DNA of 54,686 bases, from contig JAJZZA010000018.1 in assembly GCA_021797825.1 (NCBI GenBank), positions 1 to 54,686 on the forward strand, written 5' to 3'. A program made the translations under genes and the position numbers. The notes beneath the pieces are model-generated. The model was not told where the DNA came from. It searched no databases and saw only the letters and a program-made list of their open reading frames with translations. Position 1 is the stretch's first letter. Each line of letters starts with the position of its first letter. Below are positions 41,290 through 49,986 of this stretch, piece after piece. The DNA is from Bacillota bacterium. GTDB taxonomy: Bacteria > Bacillota > Sulfobacillia > Sulfobacillales > Sulfobacillaceae.

Positions 41290-42945
41290 CTAAGACTCTT
41301 TACAAACAGCTCCCACTGGGGTTGGCGTGAGGTCCAAAGATAATTTCAGGTAGCGGCGAATCTCATCGCGCACGTACCGGTCGTCCCCGCCCGGAAGTAG
41401 GGGCAAGGCCCCGACCCCCACCGATGTGATGCTGCGAAAAAACCGATGCCGAGACCAATTCTCCGTAAAACGATTGGGCAAAGGGAACAACACGATGGCC
41501 TTATCAACTAGCCGATCGTACGGGGTCTGACTCCGCACAATCGCGTCATGGTACTGATGCATCCCATTTATGGTGTCGATGGGCGGAATCGGCTCACCCC
41601 CGCCATAATTTTTTATGTAATCGTCGTCCAATTCGAACCGATATTTCGCATCGAATATCAAGAACGGTCCCAGGCCCCTTAATTCCACCACGTAATCAGG
41701 TTTTTGGGCCACCGTTGGCAAGGCTGAGAATCGCCGTTCATACAAAATCAACACGCTGTCCCCGCTGGGGAGTTTTACTTGGGCGGCATTTTCCATTCTC
41801 GAGGACAACAAGATATCGACCGGGTCTGACGATACCACCGGATGGGCCTTGAGGGTCCCACCCGACTCTTCCACGACCATCCGCACAATTGCCAAGTAGC
41901 ACCAATATTCATACAAGAGACTCAGGTCCTTAACACCGACAAAGAATCGGTCCCCGTTGGGAAATAGGCCGGTCTGAAACAGTCGGTGCCAACCAATCAC
42001 CCGACGCAGTGCCGGATGCGACTGCGCTAACGGAGACGAGGGAACACGCGGCTCTCCCATCACCCGTTCCACGCCCACTTCCGTTGTTAGTCGGCGCAGC
42101 AGGACGACGACCTCGTGCATAATGGCATCGAGCCGCCGATGGTGATGGAGTTCCGGCACTTTATCCAGAATCCGTTCCAAGCGCCGGTGGATGTATTGCA
42201 CCAATTGCAGGAGGTATACTCGTTCGGCAGTAAGCGGATTCCACACGCGAACCGCCGTGCGGAGTCGCGTATCGCCACTTCGTGCGCAGGTCGCCCACTC
42301 GCGAGGCGTCGGCTTTTTCAGACGCTCCAGATGGGTTCGCCGCTCTTCACCGGTTAAGTGCATCGGCAATGTGCGCCATGCGTGCATGGTGTCTCGCGCC
42401 AGGTGTTCCCAAATAGCCTCGAGGACGGAAAACCAATAACTCCACAAATCCATCGGCCGGTCCGGGGCTGGTTCCATCCCTTCCAGGGCGGCACTGACCA
42501 TCTTCGCAGTAAGGCCCCGCACCTGATTTTCCAGATCCCATATCATGGCGTGATAATCGGTTTCATAATCCATTTTCCGCGATTGGATGTGAATTCGCAC
42601 TCCGCCGTCGCCGACACGGAATTCCGTCCAACCTACTTGACGAAACTGCAACGTCGTGTTGGCGACATACCGCGAGCCATGAGAAACCCATATCAGGGAC
42701 AAGGGCCAATGATTTTGGGTGACTTCCAAAGGTGCCGGGGCACTGATTTGCAAGGTATATGGGATGTCGTCAAAGAATCCCATATTTTCCGTTGGCCGCA
42801 CGACCAGAGCCCCGCCGATAGAACATGTTTGTCGTCCACTCCCAGCCGGGGTTTCGTCTCCATATAGGGAAATGCTGATCGGGCCTAAGAACGCCATGAT
42901 GCTATCCTGGGCGACGACCCGCAACAACTCACCAGAAGGACGCAT
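41290..42945 (-). CDS. McrC-type nuclease subunit (DUF2357 + PD-(D/E)XK)
   Basis: A 551-aa protein. The N-terminal half is the DUF2357-like region, with a long helical part containing LQLVQYIHRRLERILDKVP and LYEYWCYLAIVRMV. The nuclease core has KPDYVVELRGLGPFLIFDAK followed by YRF; catalytic residues are probably Asp417, Asp432 and Lys434. This is the partner of McrB-like AAA+ motors in type IV restriction. The start is ATG 42945, with GAGGATGG upstream; 42951 is possible. It overlaps the end of the McrB-like gene by about 17 nt, so the two are translated together. Its base composition is lower in GC than most of the window, suggesting acquisition. Confidence 0.87.
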   Translation of the reverse strand: MRPSGELLRVVAQDSIMAFLGPISISLYGDETPAGSGRQTCSIGGALVVRPTENMGFFDDIPYTLQISAPAPLEVTQNHWPLSLIWVSHGSRYVANTTLQFRQVGWTEFRVGDGGVRIHIQSRKMDYETDYHAMIWDLENQVRGLTAKMVSAALEGMEPAPDRPMDLWSYWFSVLEAIWEHLARDTMHAWRTLPMHLTGEERRTHLERLKKPTPREWATCARSGDTRLRTAVRVWNPLTAERVYLLQLVQYIHRRLERILDKVPELHHHRRLDAIMHEVVVLLRRLTTEVGVERVMGEPRVPSSPLAQSHPALRRVIGWHRLFQTGLFPNGDRFFVGVKDLSLLYEYWCYLAIVRMVVEESGGTLKAHPVVSSDPVDILLSSRMENAAQVKLPSGDSVLILYERRFSALPTVAQKPDYVVELRGLGPFLIFDAKYRFELDDDYIKNYGGGEPIPPIDTINGMHQYHDAIVRSQTPYDRLVDKAIVLFPLPNRFTENWSRHRFFRSITSVGVGALPLLPGGDDRYVRDEIRRYLKLSLDLTPTPVGAVCKES

Positions 42946-44905
42946 AGCCATCCTCAGTGAAACTCGTGACCAATTGTTCGACTTTTGCTACGGTCTTCGG
43001 GAATCTTCCCCCATTGCGGAATTCCTCAATGACTTGGAATCGGTCCAAGGCCTGGGAATGAGCCGATTCGTTCCCGCTTAACGCCGATAATAGGTGGGTC
43101 AGCGCGGCCATATCCCGATTCGCGGCAGTTCCATGAAACTTGGGCAAGATCCGCTGGGCAATTTGCCTATCGAATAGTGCTTCACGCTGTTCATCAGGGG
43201 TCCGCCCGAGAGCGTCGGCAAATGGCAAGCCTAACACGATATAGCGATGCATCTCTTGTGCGACACGGTGTGTAAAGTGTCCTCGCGACCCGCGCAGAGC
43301 CGGCCAAATGCTTCGAATTATAGCCGCCACCGACGTGTTGCGACGGATGTCCTCCTCGCGCCAAGGCCATTGAAATGTGGTGTCGCGCAACACCGACCAA
43401 TCTAACGATTGCTCGACGACTAACGCATCGGCACTTGACAGATCGAACTCCATGACGTTGGCCCGGTCCAAGACCCGCGGGGTAATCGACTGCACCGAGT
43501 CGTCAAAATTCATGGTGGCAACCACCCGCAGCCTCGCCGGCCAGTTGAGCGTCTCCGCGTGTTGTTCCGGGAAGCGTTGCAAGTTGGGCAATGCGCCCCA
43601 TAATGAACCTTCCGCGCCACCGTCCATGGCGCTGATAAAATCCGAAAAATAATGTTCCACCTTTGCCAGGTTAAATTCGTCGAGGCATAATAGCGCTTGG
43701 TCGCCGGGTGAGAGCAATACGTCATCAAGTGCTCCACCCATTCGCTGCTGATTCATGGGACTGATGAACCCGATGAGATCCGCCGGGTCCGCCCACGCCG
43801 GACTTACCGCCACCATATAATGGGGCCACCTGAACAACGAGGCAATAATCCGCGTCAAGGTGGTTTTCCCGGTGCCGGATCGCCCGGAAAAGATCACAAA
43901 GGGCCGAACTTGCAGGGCCAGGAGAACATTTAAGAAGTCGTCCCGTGCGATTTGATAACCCATATCGATAATTTTTTGGTGGGCGTCGAGGAGATCGAAT
44001 TCATCCATCCCATATGGCGACCGCGATTCCCTCGCGGCCAGGGTTTTCGCCGACGTTTCACTCGGCCGTGCTAAAGGCCATGCTGGAGGCCACGGAAACA
44101 CGGGGTCGCCCGTTAACATTGCAAAGGCTTCGGAATGAAAACTCCACAAGTACCCTTGCTTAATCTGCCCCCGCCGATCGAAGGGACCCTCGGAAATGTC
44201 CATCCGCACGAGATGCGTAGTGAGCTTTTCCCGCAAGTAGGGTTGGGGGAGTTCGTAATATTGAACGTTGGCCGCCCACCCCTGGTCCTCCCATGCCTGG
44301 TGAGTACCCGGGTGCGGATTATCTCGCTTTTCCGCCTCTCGCATGGCAATGCTGATCGCCCGAACCGCTCCGTTGCTATAGTGGATTAATACGTCACCAG
44401 CTTGGATTTCCGATACTCTGGACCAGTGAGCCCGCGTACCACCAGCCGTCGTCTGAAGTGGTGCCCAAACATATCCCCCGTCTCGTTCCGATGCGTAGGA
44501 TTGCCCTTGGTTCACCCACCAGTATCTTTGAGGTGGCGGCAACTCGTCCCGATCGTCGCTGTTGGCTGAACGGTGGTTTGGCGTCCCGCCGTTTTGTCTT
44601 CTGTACTCAGGTGCCCAGGCCTGCCAGGAGTTCTGCAAATAGGCACGACCGTCCTCGGAAATTTGCCATTCCCCGGGATTGGTCAACAACAATCCTTTCT
44701 TGACCATATCCAAACGCACGAATGGGACGTCATGTTGCGACCATCGCAGCCGCCCGTGGGCGGTCACGTATTGCTTGTCTTCAGGGGTCAATTCCGGAAA
44801 ATATTTCTCGACACGTTCGACGGCTGTCGCGGGCTTAAGGGAACCACCCGCCTCGTCGAGCACCTTTAGCAAGGGTATCCAAATACTTTTTCTTTGGGGA
44901 AACAT
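42929..44905 (-). CDS. Mrr_N-EVE-McrB fusion, type IV restriction motor
   Basis: A 658-aa protein. Residues about 1-90 are a winged-helix Mrr N-terminal-like domain (SIWIPLLKVLDEAGGSLKPA, WQISEDGRAYL). About 127-230 is an EVE domain (YWWVNQGQSYASERDGGYVW, AGDVLIHYSNGAVRAI), a reader of modified bases. About 300-658 is the McrB-type AAA+ GTPase with Walker A SGRSGTGKTTL (from 340), Walker B LLCLDEFNLAK and the McrB-specific MNFDDS. The motor should assemble with the McrC subunit and cut DNA or RNA carrying modified bases. ATG 44905 has GGAGG in front; the open frame extends to 45043 without a ribosome site. Confidence 0.87.
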   Translation of the reverse strand: MFPQRKSIWIPLLKVLDEAGGSLKPATAVERVEKYFPELTPEDKQYVTAHGRLRWSQHDVPFVRLDMVKKGLLLTNPGEWQISEDGRAYLQNSWQAWAPEYRRQNGGTPNHRSANSDDRDELPPPQRYWWVNQGQSYASERDGGYVWAPLQTTAGGTRAHWSRVSEIQAGDVLIHYSNGAVRAISIAMREAEKRDNPHPGTHQAWEDQGWAANVQYYELPQPYLREKLTTHLVRMDISEGPFDRRGQIKQGYLWSFHSEAFAMLTGDPVFPWPPAWPLARPSETSAKTLAARESRSPYGMDEFDLLDAHQKIIDMGYQIARDDFLNVLLALQVRPFVIFSGRSGTGKTTLTRIIASLFRWPHYMVAVSPAWADPADLIGFISPMNQQRMGGALDDVLLSPGDQALLCLDEFNLAKVEHYFSDFISAMDGGAEGSLWGALPNLQRFPEQHAETLNWPARLRVVATMNFDDSVQSITPRVLDRANVMEFDLSSADALVVEQSLDWSVLRDTTFQWPWREEDIRRNTSVAAIIRSIWPALRGSRGHFTHRVAQEMHRYIVLGLPFADALGRTPDEQREALFDRQIAQRILPKFHGTAANRDMAALTHLLSALSGNESAHSQALDRFQVIEEFRNGGRFPKTVAKVEQLVTSFTEDGYASFW

Positions 44906-45936
44906 AGCCTCCACCACCTCGTGATTCCCGGTCGAATGGAATGGGCGTGGGTTGCTGCAGGTAACTCCACCCGCGACGATAAACATCATGATGACGCTCG
45001 CATCCGCCGAGTATTGTCGAATAAAGGTATTCTCCCCAACCACAACAGATTCCTGCTCAGAATAAGGAGCGCGATGGTTAGGCCATCGCGGCTGATATCC
45101 CGCGCTCGGGCTTCAATTGCCGGATTATCCGGCCGACTTCAACCGTGACCGTTCCGGGCCAACAGACTGTGCAGGTTGGATTGGGGGTGCCAACGTCTTC
45201 TCCGTTCAGCCCCCTTACGGCGTGCTGAAAGGGACTCCCGGTCGCGGAGGTGCGCCCCAAAAGACTGTCCGCTGTGACCAGCTTCCCGCGGCGTGCGATG
45301 AGGGCCCGCTGGAGCCAATACCCCGGCAGCCCGCAGGGAATCCCGCGGCTTCGGCTATCAAGGCGTGCTTGCGTTGAGAGCGGGCGGGAGTCGGCGCGAG
45401 GGGGAGCGGGCGTAAACCGGATGGCGCGCCGCGAGCCGGGTGACGCGCGCTCACGATTGCTCTAGGTGTCATGGGGAACCGTGATTATCGCCTGGGGCAC
45501 CGCATGCGGGGCGCCGAAGCCGTGGCCGCGCTGACGTCCGGAGGGTGTCGGCAACCAGGATGCGGGGCAGCCCCAAAGGCCGCCGAACCCAGTCAAACTC
45601 GGGACGCCGGCCCCTGGTGGCGGCCTCTCACAGGGGATTTCCTGCGCTATCGCGGAATACCTGCTGGCCGACGGGGTCCGCTTGGGCCGGGCGCGCGCCG
45701 GTTACCCCCGTGTCTTTTGGGCCAGGCGCGGACTTGGCTTAGGTGCCGGCCGACGCCCGTTCAGGTTGCCAGGCGGCCCCCCGCTTCCGGCACACGGGGC
45801 GAGGCTTGGCCAAAACCTCGTCTCGCCAGGCTGGGGCTGAACACGCGCCAGGCAGCCCGGCCACCTGCTTGCCAGGCCTCGGGATCCGTCCGCTGCCCCC
45901 GGCCCCACAATGTTTTCCCCGGTTGCGCAAACCCCG
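44906..45936. other. long gene-poor region
   Basis: About 1030 nt. The first 150 nt upstream of the McrB-like gene are AT-richer and should hold its promoter; TTGGGG-17-CAATAC on the minus strand is only a weak candidate. The rest is GC-rich. Leftward frames over 45460-45078 (for example RTSATGSPFQHAVRGLNGED) hint at a broken protein, maybe a transposon remnant, but I cannot name it. Confidence 0.4.
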
Positions 45937-46275
45937 TCATTCCCCTGCTCGGGGGGCCAGCAACCATGGCCCCAGCCGATCCGCCAGCGCCGAGTTGGCC
46001 CACACCGTGCGGACTCCTCCGGCGCGGGCCGATTGAAACCGGTCCCGTTCCACGTGCGGACCGAATCCCGCCACGTTGGGCACATCTGCCACCAGATTCA
46101 AGATGGCCTCGTCGGTCTGGCGCAAGTCGAGCAGCACATGGGTGGGATGGGCCTCGACGATAGCCTGGCCCAGGTCGGCGGCGGTGCCGACGATGCGCAC
46201 CCGAACCCCGGCTTGCTGCGCAATCTGTTCAATCCGTGCGGCGAAAAACAAATCCGCAACCAGTGCCACGAACAT
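45937..46275 (-). CDS. small receiver-like alpha/beta protein
   Basis: A 112-aa protein: MFVALVADLFFAARIEQIAQ, VRVRIVGTAADLGQAIVE and HPTHVLLDLRQTDEAI, then VPNVAGFGPHVE and GGVRTVWANSALADRL. The order of strands and helices resembles a response-regulator receiver domain, with Asp50 in LLDLR at the phosphorylation position but with an altered acidic pocket. It has no output domain. It starts 3 nt after nth within the same operon (GGAGGGG upstream). Function unknown. Confidence 0.7.
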   Translation of the reverse strand: MFVALVADLFFAARIEQIAQQAGVRVRIVGTAADLGQAIVEAHPTHVLLDLRQTDEAILNLVADVPNVAGFGPHVERDRFQSARAGGVRTVWANSALADRLGPWLLAPRAGE

Positions 46276-46278
46276 TTC

Positions 46279-46929
46279 TCACCCCTCCTCGCCCACCGCG
46301 TTCACCACTCCCATCCGCGGACACCAGGCGGCCAATTCACAAGGCTCGCACTGCGGCCGGAGCGCATGGCACACCCGCCGTCCGTGCCAAATCATCCAGT
46401 GGTGGGTCTCTGACCATAAGGACTGCGGAACCAGCGTCATCAAATCGCGTTCGGTCGCTTCCGGGTCTTTCGCCGTGGACCAGCCCAACCGGTGCGCCAC
46501 CCGAAAGACGTGCGTATCGACCGCGATGGCGGGTTGGCCAAAGGCGTTTGACACGACGACGTTGGCGGTCTTTCGCCCAACCCCCGGCAGCGTCATCAGG
46601 ACGTCCCGGTCGGCCGGCACCTCGCCCCCGTACTCGTGGGCAATCCGTTGCGCGGTGCGGGAGAGATTTTTGGCCTTGGACCGGAAGAGTCCGCAATCGC
46701 GAACAAGATTTTCGACCTCTTCCAGCGGCGCGCCGGCCAGGGCGGCCGCATCCGGATACCGTGAGAAAATTCTGGGTGTAATCATATTGACCCGCTTGTC
46801 CGTGCACTGCGCCGACAAAATGGTCGCCACCAAAAGCTGCCAGGGATTGTCATGGACGAGCTCCGTTCCGGCTTGCGGATAGGCGGTCCGTAACCGCTGC
46901 AGAACCGCGGCCACCTCCTCCGCGCTCAC
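46279..46929 (-). CDS. nth: endonuclease III (DNA glycosylase/AP lyase)
   Basis: A 216-aa Nth. Seen: LVATILSAQCTDKRVNMITP, LPGVGRKTANVVVSNAFG (helix-hairpin-helix), VDTHVFRVAHRLG (catalytic Asp) and the [4Fe-4S] loop CHALRPQCEPCELAAWC, spaced C-6-C-2-C-5-C. The catalytic Lys is in the QCTDK motif. It removes oxidised pyrimidines. Starts at GTG 46929, overlapping the bcp stop by 4 nt. Confidence 0.96.
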   Translation of the reverse strand: MSAEEVAAVLQRLRTAYPQAGTELVHDNPWQLLVATILSAQCTDKRVNMITPRIFSRYPDAAALAGAPLEEVENLVRDCGLFRSKAKNLSRTAQRIAHEYGGEVPADRDVLMTLPGVGRKTANVVVSNAFGQPAIAVDTHVFRVAHRLGWSTAKDPEATERDLMTLVPQSLWSETHHWMIWHGRRVCHALRPQCEPCELAAWCPRMGVVNAVGEEG

Positions 46930-47408
46930 GACAGGGCCGCGACCGCTTGGCGGACGGCGTCGACGTGGCCGGCCACCTTGACCTTGCGAAAGACCGCTCG
47001 CACCATCCCTTCCCGGTCGATAACGAAGGTGCTCCGTTGCACCCCCATCCCGACCTTCCCGTAGAGGCTTTTCGGCTTATAGACCCCGTACGCCAGACTG
47101 ACTGCCGCATCGGTGTCGGCTAGCAGCGAAAACGGCAGTTGATGGCGCGCCCGAAATTTTTGGTGGCTCGCCAGCGAATCGGTGCTGACTCCCAACACGG
47201 TCGCCCCTAAATCGCCGAAACCGGAAAATTGATCGCGAAAATCGCATGCCTCGGTGGTGCACCCCGGCGTGTTGTCCCGGGGATAGAAATAGAGCACCAC
47301 GATCTTCCCCCGCAAATCCGAGAGCCGCACGGTCCCATCCGTGCCGGGCAGGGTAAAGTCGGGGGCCGGTTGGCCCTGCATTGCATCGTGGCTCGCGGTC
47401 TTGGCCAT
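46926..47408 (-). CDS. bcp: peroxiredoxin, Bcp/PrxQ family
   Basis: A 160-aa thiol peroxidase: APDFTLPGTDGTVRLSDLRG, VVLYFYPRDNTPGCTTEACD with peroxidatic Cys (NTPGCT) and resolving Cys five residues later, and STFVIDREGMVRAVFRKV. The CxxxxC arrangement defines PrxQ/Bcp. It protects against hydroperoxides. GGGAGGCACAAG precedes the ATG. It overlaps nth, pointing to a joint oxidative-damage response. Confidence 0.95.
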   Translation of the reverse strand: MAKTASHDAMQGQPAPDFTLPGTDGTVRLSDLRGKIVVLYFYPRDNTPGCTTEACDFRDQFSGFGDLGATVLGVSTDSLASHQKFRARHQLPFSLLADTDAAVSLAYGVYKPKSLYGKVGMGVQRSTFVIDREGMVRAVFRKVKVAGHVDAVRQAVAALS

Positions 47409-47451
47409 CTTGTGCCTCCCTTCCTTTCCTGTTGTCGTGTTGAGTCCAGGT

Positions 47452-48534
47452 TTAGATTGGCTTTATCCAAATCTCCCGGGAAAGCTCCGATAAAAACCGG
47501 CTGGGCCCGTCCCCGATAACTGCCACCTCTTCCAGCCGCACGCCGAATTCCCCCGGCAAGTATATTCCGGGCTCAATCGAAAAGGCCATCCCGGGTTCTA
47601 AGCCAAGGGAATTGCCGGCCATGATGGAGGGCGGTTCATGCACCGACAACCCGATGCCGTGACCCGTACGGTGCACGAAATACGGGCCGAAGCCAGCTTG
47701 GTCGATGACGGTGCGGGCGGCCAGGTCCACCGCTTGGGCGGGCTGACCGGCAAATGCCGCCGCTTTTCCGGCGGCGACCGCCTGATCCACTACCGCGTGC
47801 ACCTGCCGAAAGCGCTCCGACGGCTCACCCAGCCACGCCACGCGGGTCATGTCGGAGGCATAGCCGTCTTTATAGCAGCCGATATCCAGCAAGACCGGCC
47901 CGGGCTCCAGCACCCGATCGCCGGGCGTGTGGTGCGGGTGCGCGCTGTGCTCGCCGGCCGCAACAATGATAAATGCCACGCGGTCCGCGCCGTGCCGCAT
48001 AAACGCCCGGCGGATCGCCTCCGCCAGTTCCGCCTCGGTCATGCCGGACGCCATCGCCTCATAGGCCGCCGCCATCGCCCGATCATTAATCGCCTGAGAG
48101 GCCTTAAGGCGCCGAAGCTCCTCCTCATCCTTTTTCATGCGCAGCGGGGCCAAAATTTCCGACGCCAACCCGGGCGGTTCCGCCAACGGCAGCGCCGAGG
48201 CCAGGCGCACATGGTCAAATCGCGCGTCATCGGAGATTAAGGGCCGAAAGAAACGGCCCCGGACCGCCGACCACGCCTCGGCCAGCGCGGCGGCCGGCCC
48301 CACCTCGTCGCTAAAGCGAAAAATTGGCACCTCTTCGGGCAGGTGGGCCGCCGCCTCTTCCGCGTTGACGGCCGGCACCACCAGCGCGGCCCCGTCGGGA
48401 CTGGCGAGCAAAAAGGTCAACCGCTCGTCCGCCGTCGGCGACCACCCCGTGAGGTACCGCAAATCATCACCGGGAGCGATCAAGATGGCACAGATCTCCC
48501 GGTCCAAGCGCTCTCTTGCCCTGTCGAGCCGCAT
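47452..48534 (-). CDS. M24B metallopeptidase (Xaa-Pro aminopeptidase/prolidase)
   Basis: A 360-aa pita-bread peptidase. N-terminal creatinase-like domain (about 1-125) and catalytic domain with the metal ligands in VLLDIGCYKDGYASDMTRVA (two Asp), HRTGHGIGLSVHEPP (His), FSIEPGIYLPGEFGVRLEEV (two Glu). It cleaves peptides with proline at the second position; whether aminopeptidase P or prolidase cannot be told from sequence. The ATG at 48534 is preceded by GAGGAGG. It heads a leftward cluster with bcp and nth. Confidence 0.94.
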   Translation of the reverse strand: MRLDRARERLDREICAILIAPGDDLRYLTGWSPTADERLTFLLASPDGAALVVPAVNAEEAAAHLPEEVPIFRFSDEVGPAAALAEAWSAVRGRFFRPLISDDARFDHVRLASALPLAEPPGLASEILAPLRMKKDEEELRRLKASQAINDRAMAAAYEAMASGMTEAELAEAIRRAFMRHGADRVAFIIVAAGEHSAHPHHTPGDRVLEPGPVLLDIGCYKDGYASDMTRVAWLGEPSERFRQVHAVVDQAVAAGKAAAFAGQPAQAVDLAARTVIDQAGFGPYFVHRTGHGIGLSVHEPPSIMAGNSLGLEPGMAFSIEPGIYLPGEFGVRLEEVAVIGDGPSRFLSELSREIWIKPI

Positions 48535-48623
48535 CGGGCGACCTCCTCGCCGAAATCATGGGGACCGCCCTCATTGTGGGTCGAAAAAATTTTTTTGGCA
48601 AGCCGCTTGCTTGACCACACTTT

Positions 48624-48652
48624 TTGTCCCCGACTTACGTTAACTCTATAAC
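48624..48652 (+). promoter_or_regulatory. sigma-A-like promoter
   Basis: TTGTCC (48624-48629), 17-nt spacer, TATAAC (48647-48652), upstream of the small membrane protein gene at 48685. Confidence 0.55.
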
Positions 48653-48684
48653 AGGGATATCCCGCGAGGAGGCGGCAAAGCGGC

Positions 48685-48828
48685 ATGGTCACCCGGATCA
48701 GCGGTCTGGCGGCCTTCGGGCTCGCGCTCGGCACCTATCTAAGCCCTCTCGGGGCATGGCTTCGCACCGGGCTGGAACTGGTGCTGGCCATTGTCGCCTT
48801 GCTCCTGCTATCCGCGAAGGGCGTCTAG
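48685..48828 (+). CDS. small membrane protein (47 aa)
   Basis: A 47-residue protein, MVTRISGLAAFGLALGTYLS, with one N-terminal hydrophobic helix and a second very hydrophobic one (LELVLAIVALLLLSA), ending KGV. AGGAGG lies 12 nt before the ATG and a good promoter 33 nt upstream. Function unknown. It precedes the 339-aa anchored protein, separated by 69 nt. Confidence 0.6.
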   Translation: MVTRISGLAAFGLALGTYLSPLGAWLRTGLELVLAIVALLLLSAKGV

Positions 48829-48897
48829 CCCTGTCCATTTCGCCTTGCCCCCAGAACCACACATCCTGTAAGCTAGTCCAAAACCGGAGGCGCGTTG

Positions 48898-49917
48898 ATG
48901 AATACACGGATGTGGTTGGCAGCCGGGGGCTTTGGCCTTTTGGTCGGGGTGGCGGCGTGGGTATCGCGCCCGCAACCCGCCAAGACGCCCGCGCCGACTG
49001 CCTGGAAGACGGCAAACCCCGTTTTGTCGGCAGGGGCATACCCTCTTTCTCCGGGAACCGCCGCCCGTTTTCACACGGCCCCCATCAAGCTGCCGGCCGG
49101 CCAACTATCCGCCGCGGACTGGTATTTGCCCCTAAGCCCCAGCGTTTCCGTCGCCTACGAACTGCACGACATCCTGGCCCGCTGGCAGGTCCAGGGCGTG
49201 GCCCAAACCTTGGCCGGCGCCCCCGCCAACCCTGCCCTCGGGTTGTCGTTCGCCCCTTCCGGACGCATGCTGGCCTGGCCCGCCGGAACCGGGATGGCGG
49301 TAGCCAGCTGGCCTCATGGCGCCAAGACCCTGCCGCACGCCGCCGCCGTCGGCTTTACCGGCCATAACCAACTGGTGGTGGCATCGCAGGCGGGCGGGGA
49401 GATCATCCTGACGCGGCCCGGAACGTCAACTCCGCCCCTCCGGGTCACCGGGCAACCGGCCCAAAGCCGGCCGTTTGCCGCCCATGCCAGCCTGCTGGCC
49501 ATCCAATCCGGGTCGGATCTGGGCTGGGTCAACACCGTCAGCGGGCACCCGGCCACCGCCGTCAAAGTTGACGGCGCCCGCTGGCCCGACCTCATCGCGG
49601 CCCGCCGCGCCGGCAACGCCTCAGCCTGGCTGTTGGAACGCCCGTCCCCTCTGCCCGCCTACTTATTAATCGTCACCACCCCGGGCAGAAAACCCGCCTG
49701 GTACCGCTGGCGGGCGGCCGAAGGACCGCAACTGGCGGTGGCAGAAGGTCGCATCGTCTTTAGTCAAAGCCTCTCCTCGGGGATCTGGTGGGCCGTCGGC
49801 GTCCGCCATCTGCACCCAATGGCGCTGGGAGCGGGGCTGGTGAGCGACGGTCCCTACGGACTGATTTGGCGCGCGTCGCAAGGATTTTCCCGGCTGACGG
49901 GAGGACTATCATGGTAA
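48898..49917 (+). CDS. membrane-anchored, probable beta-propeller protein of unknown function
   Basis: A 339-aa protein. One N-terminal membrane anchor or signal (MWLAAGGFGLLVGVAAWV, no lipobox Cys) is followed by a Pro/Ala-rich linker and an extracytoplasmic domain of repeated short strands (LSFAPSGRMLAWPAGTGMAV, GFTGHNQLVVASQAGGEIIL, HASLLAIQSGSDLGWVN) resembling WD40/TolB-like propeller blades. No catalytic motif. GGAGG lies 7 nt before the ATG at 48898; an overlapping TTG at 48895 is less likely. Family not recognised. Confidence 0.75.
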   Translation: MNTRMWLAAGGFGLLVGVAAWVSRPQPAKTPAPTAWKTANPVLSAGAYPLSPGTAARFHTAPIKLPAGQLSAADWYLPLSPSVSVAYELHDILARWQVQGVAQTLAGAPANPALGLSFAPSGRMLAWPAGTGMAVASWPHGAKTLPHAAAVGFTGHNQLVVASQAGGEIILTRPGTSTPPLRVTGQPAQSRPFAAHASLLAIQSGSDLGWVNTVSGHPATAVKVDGARWPDLIAARRAGNASAWLLERPSPLPAYLLIVTTPGRKPAWYRWRAAEGPQLAVAEGRIVFSQSLSSGIWWAVGVRHLHPMALGAGLVSDGPYGLIWRASQGFSRLTGGLSW

Positions 49918-49986
49918 CCGCCGGGGCCGCCCCCGGTTGCGCCCGCAACTTCCCCGCCGCGCCCGGAGACTAAACGGGGCCCACGC

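Noticed and set aside
45471-46163. 230-codon rightward frame
   Set aside because: Pro/Arg/Gly-rich, no motif, and partly antisense to the receiver-like gene; no convincing ribosome site.
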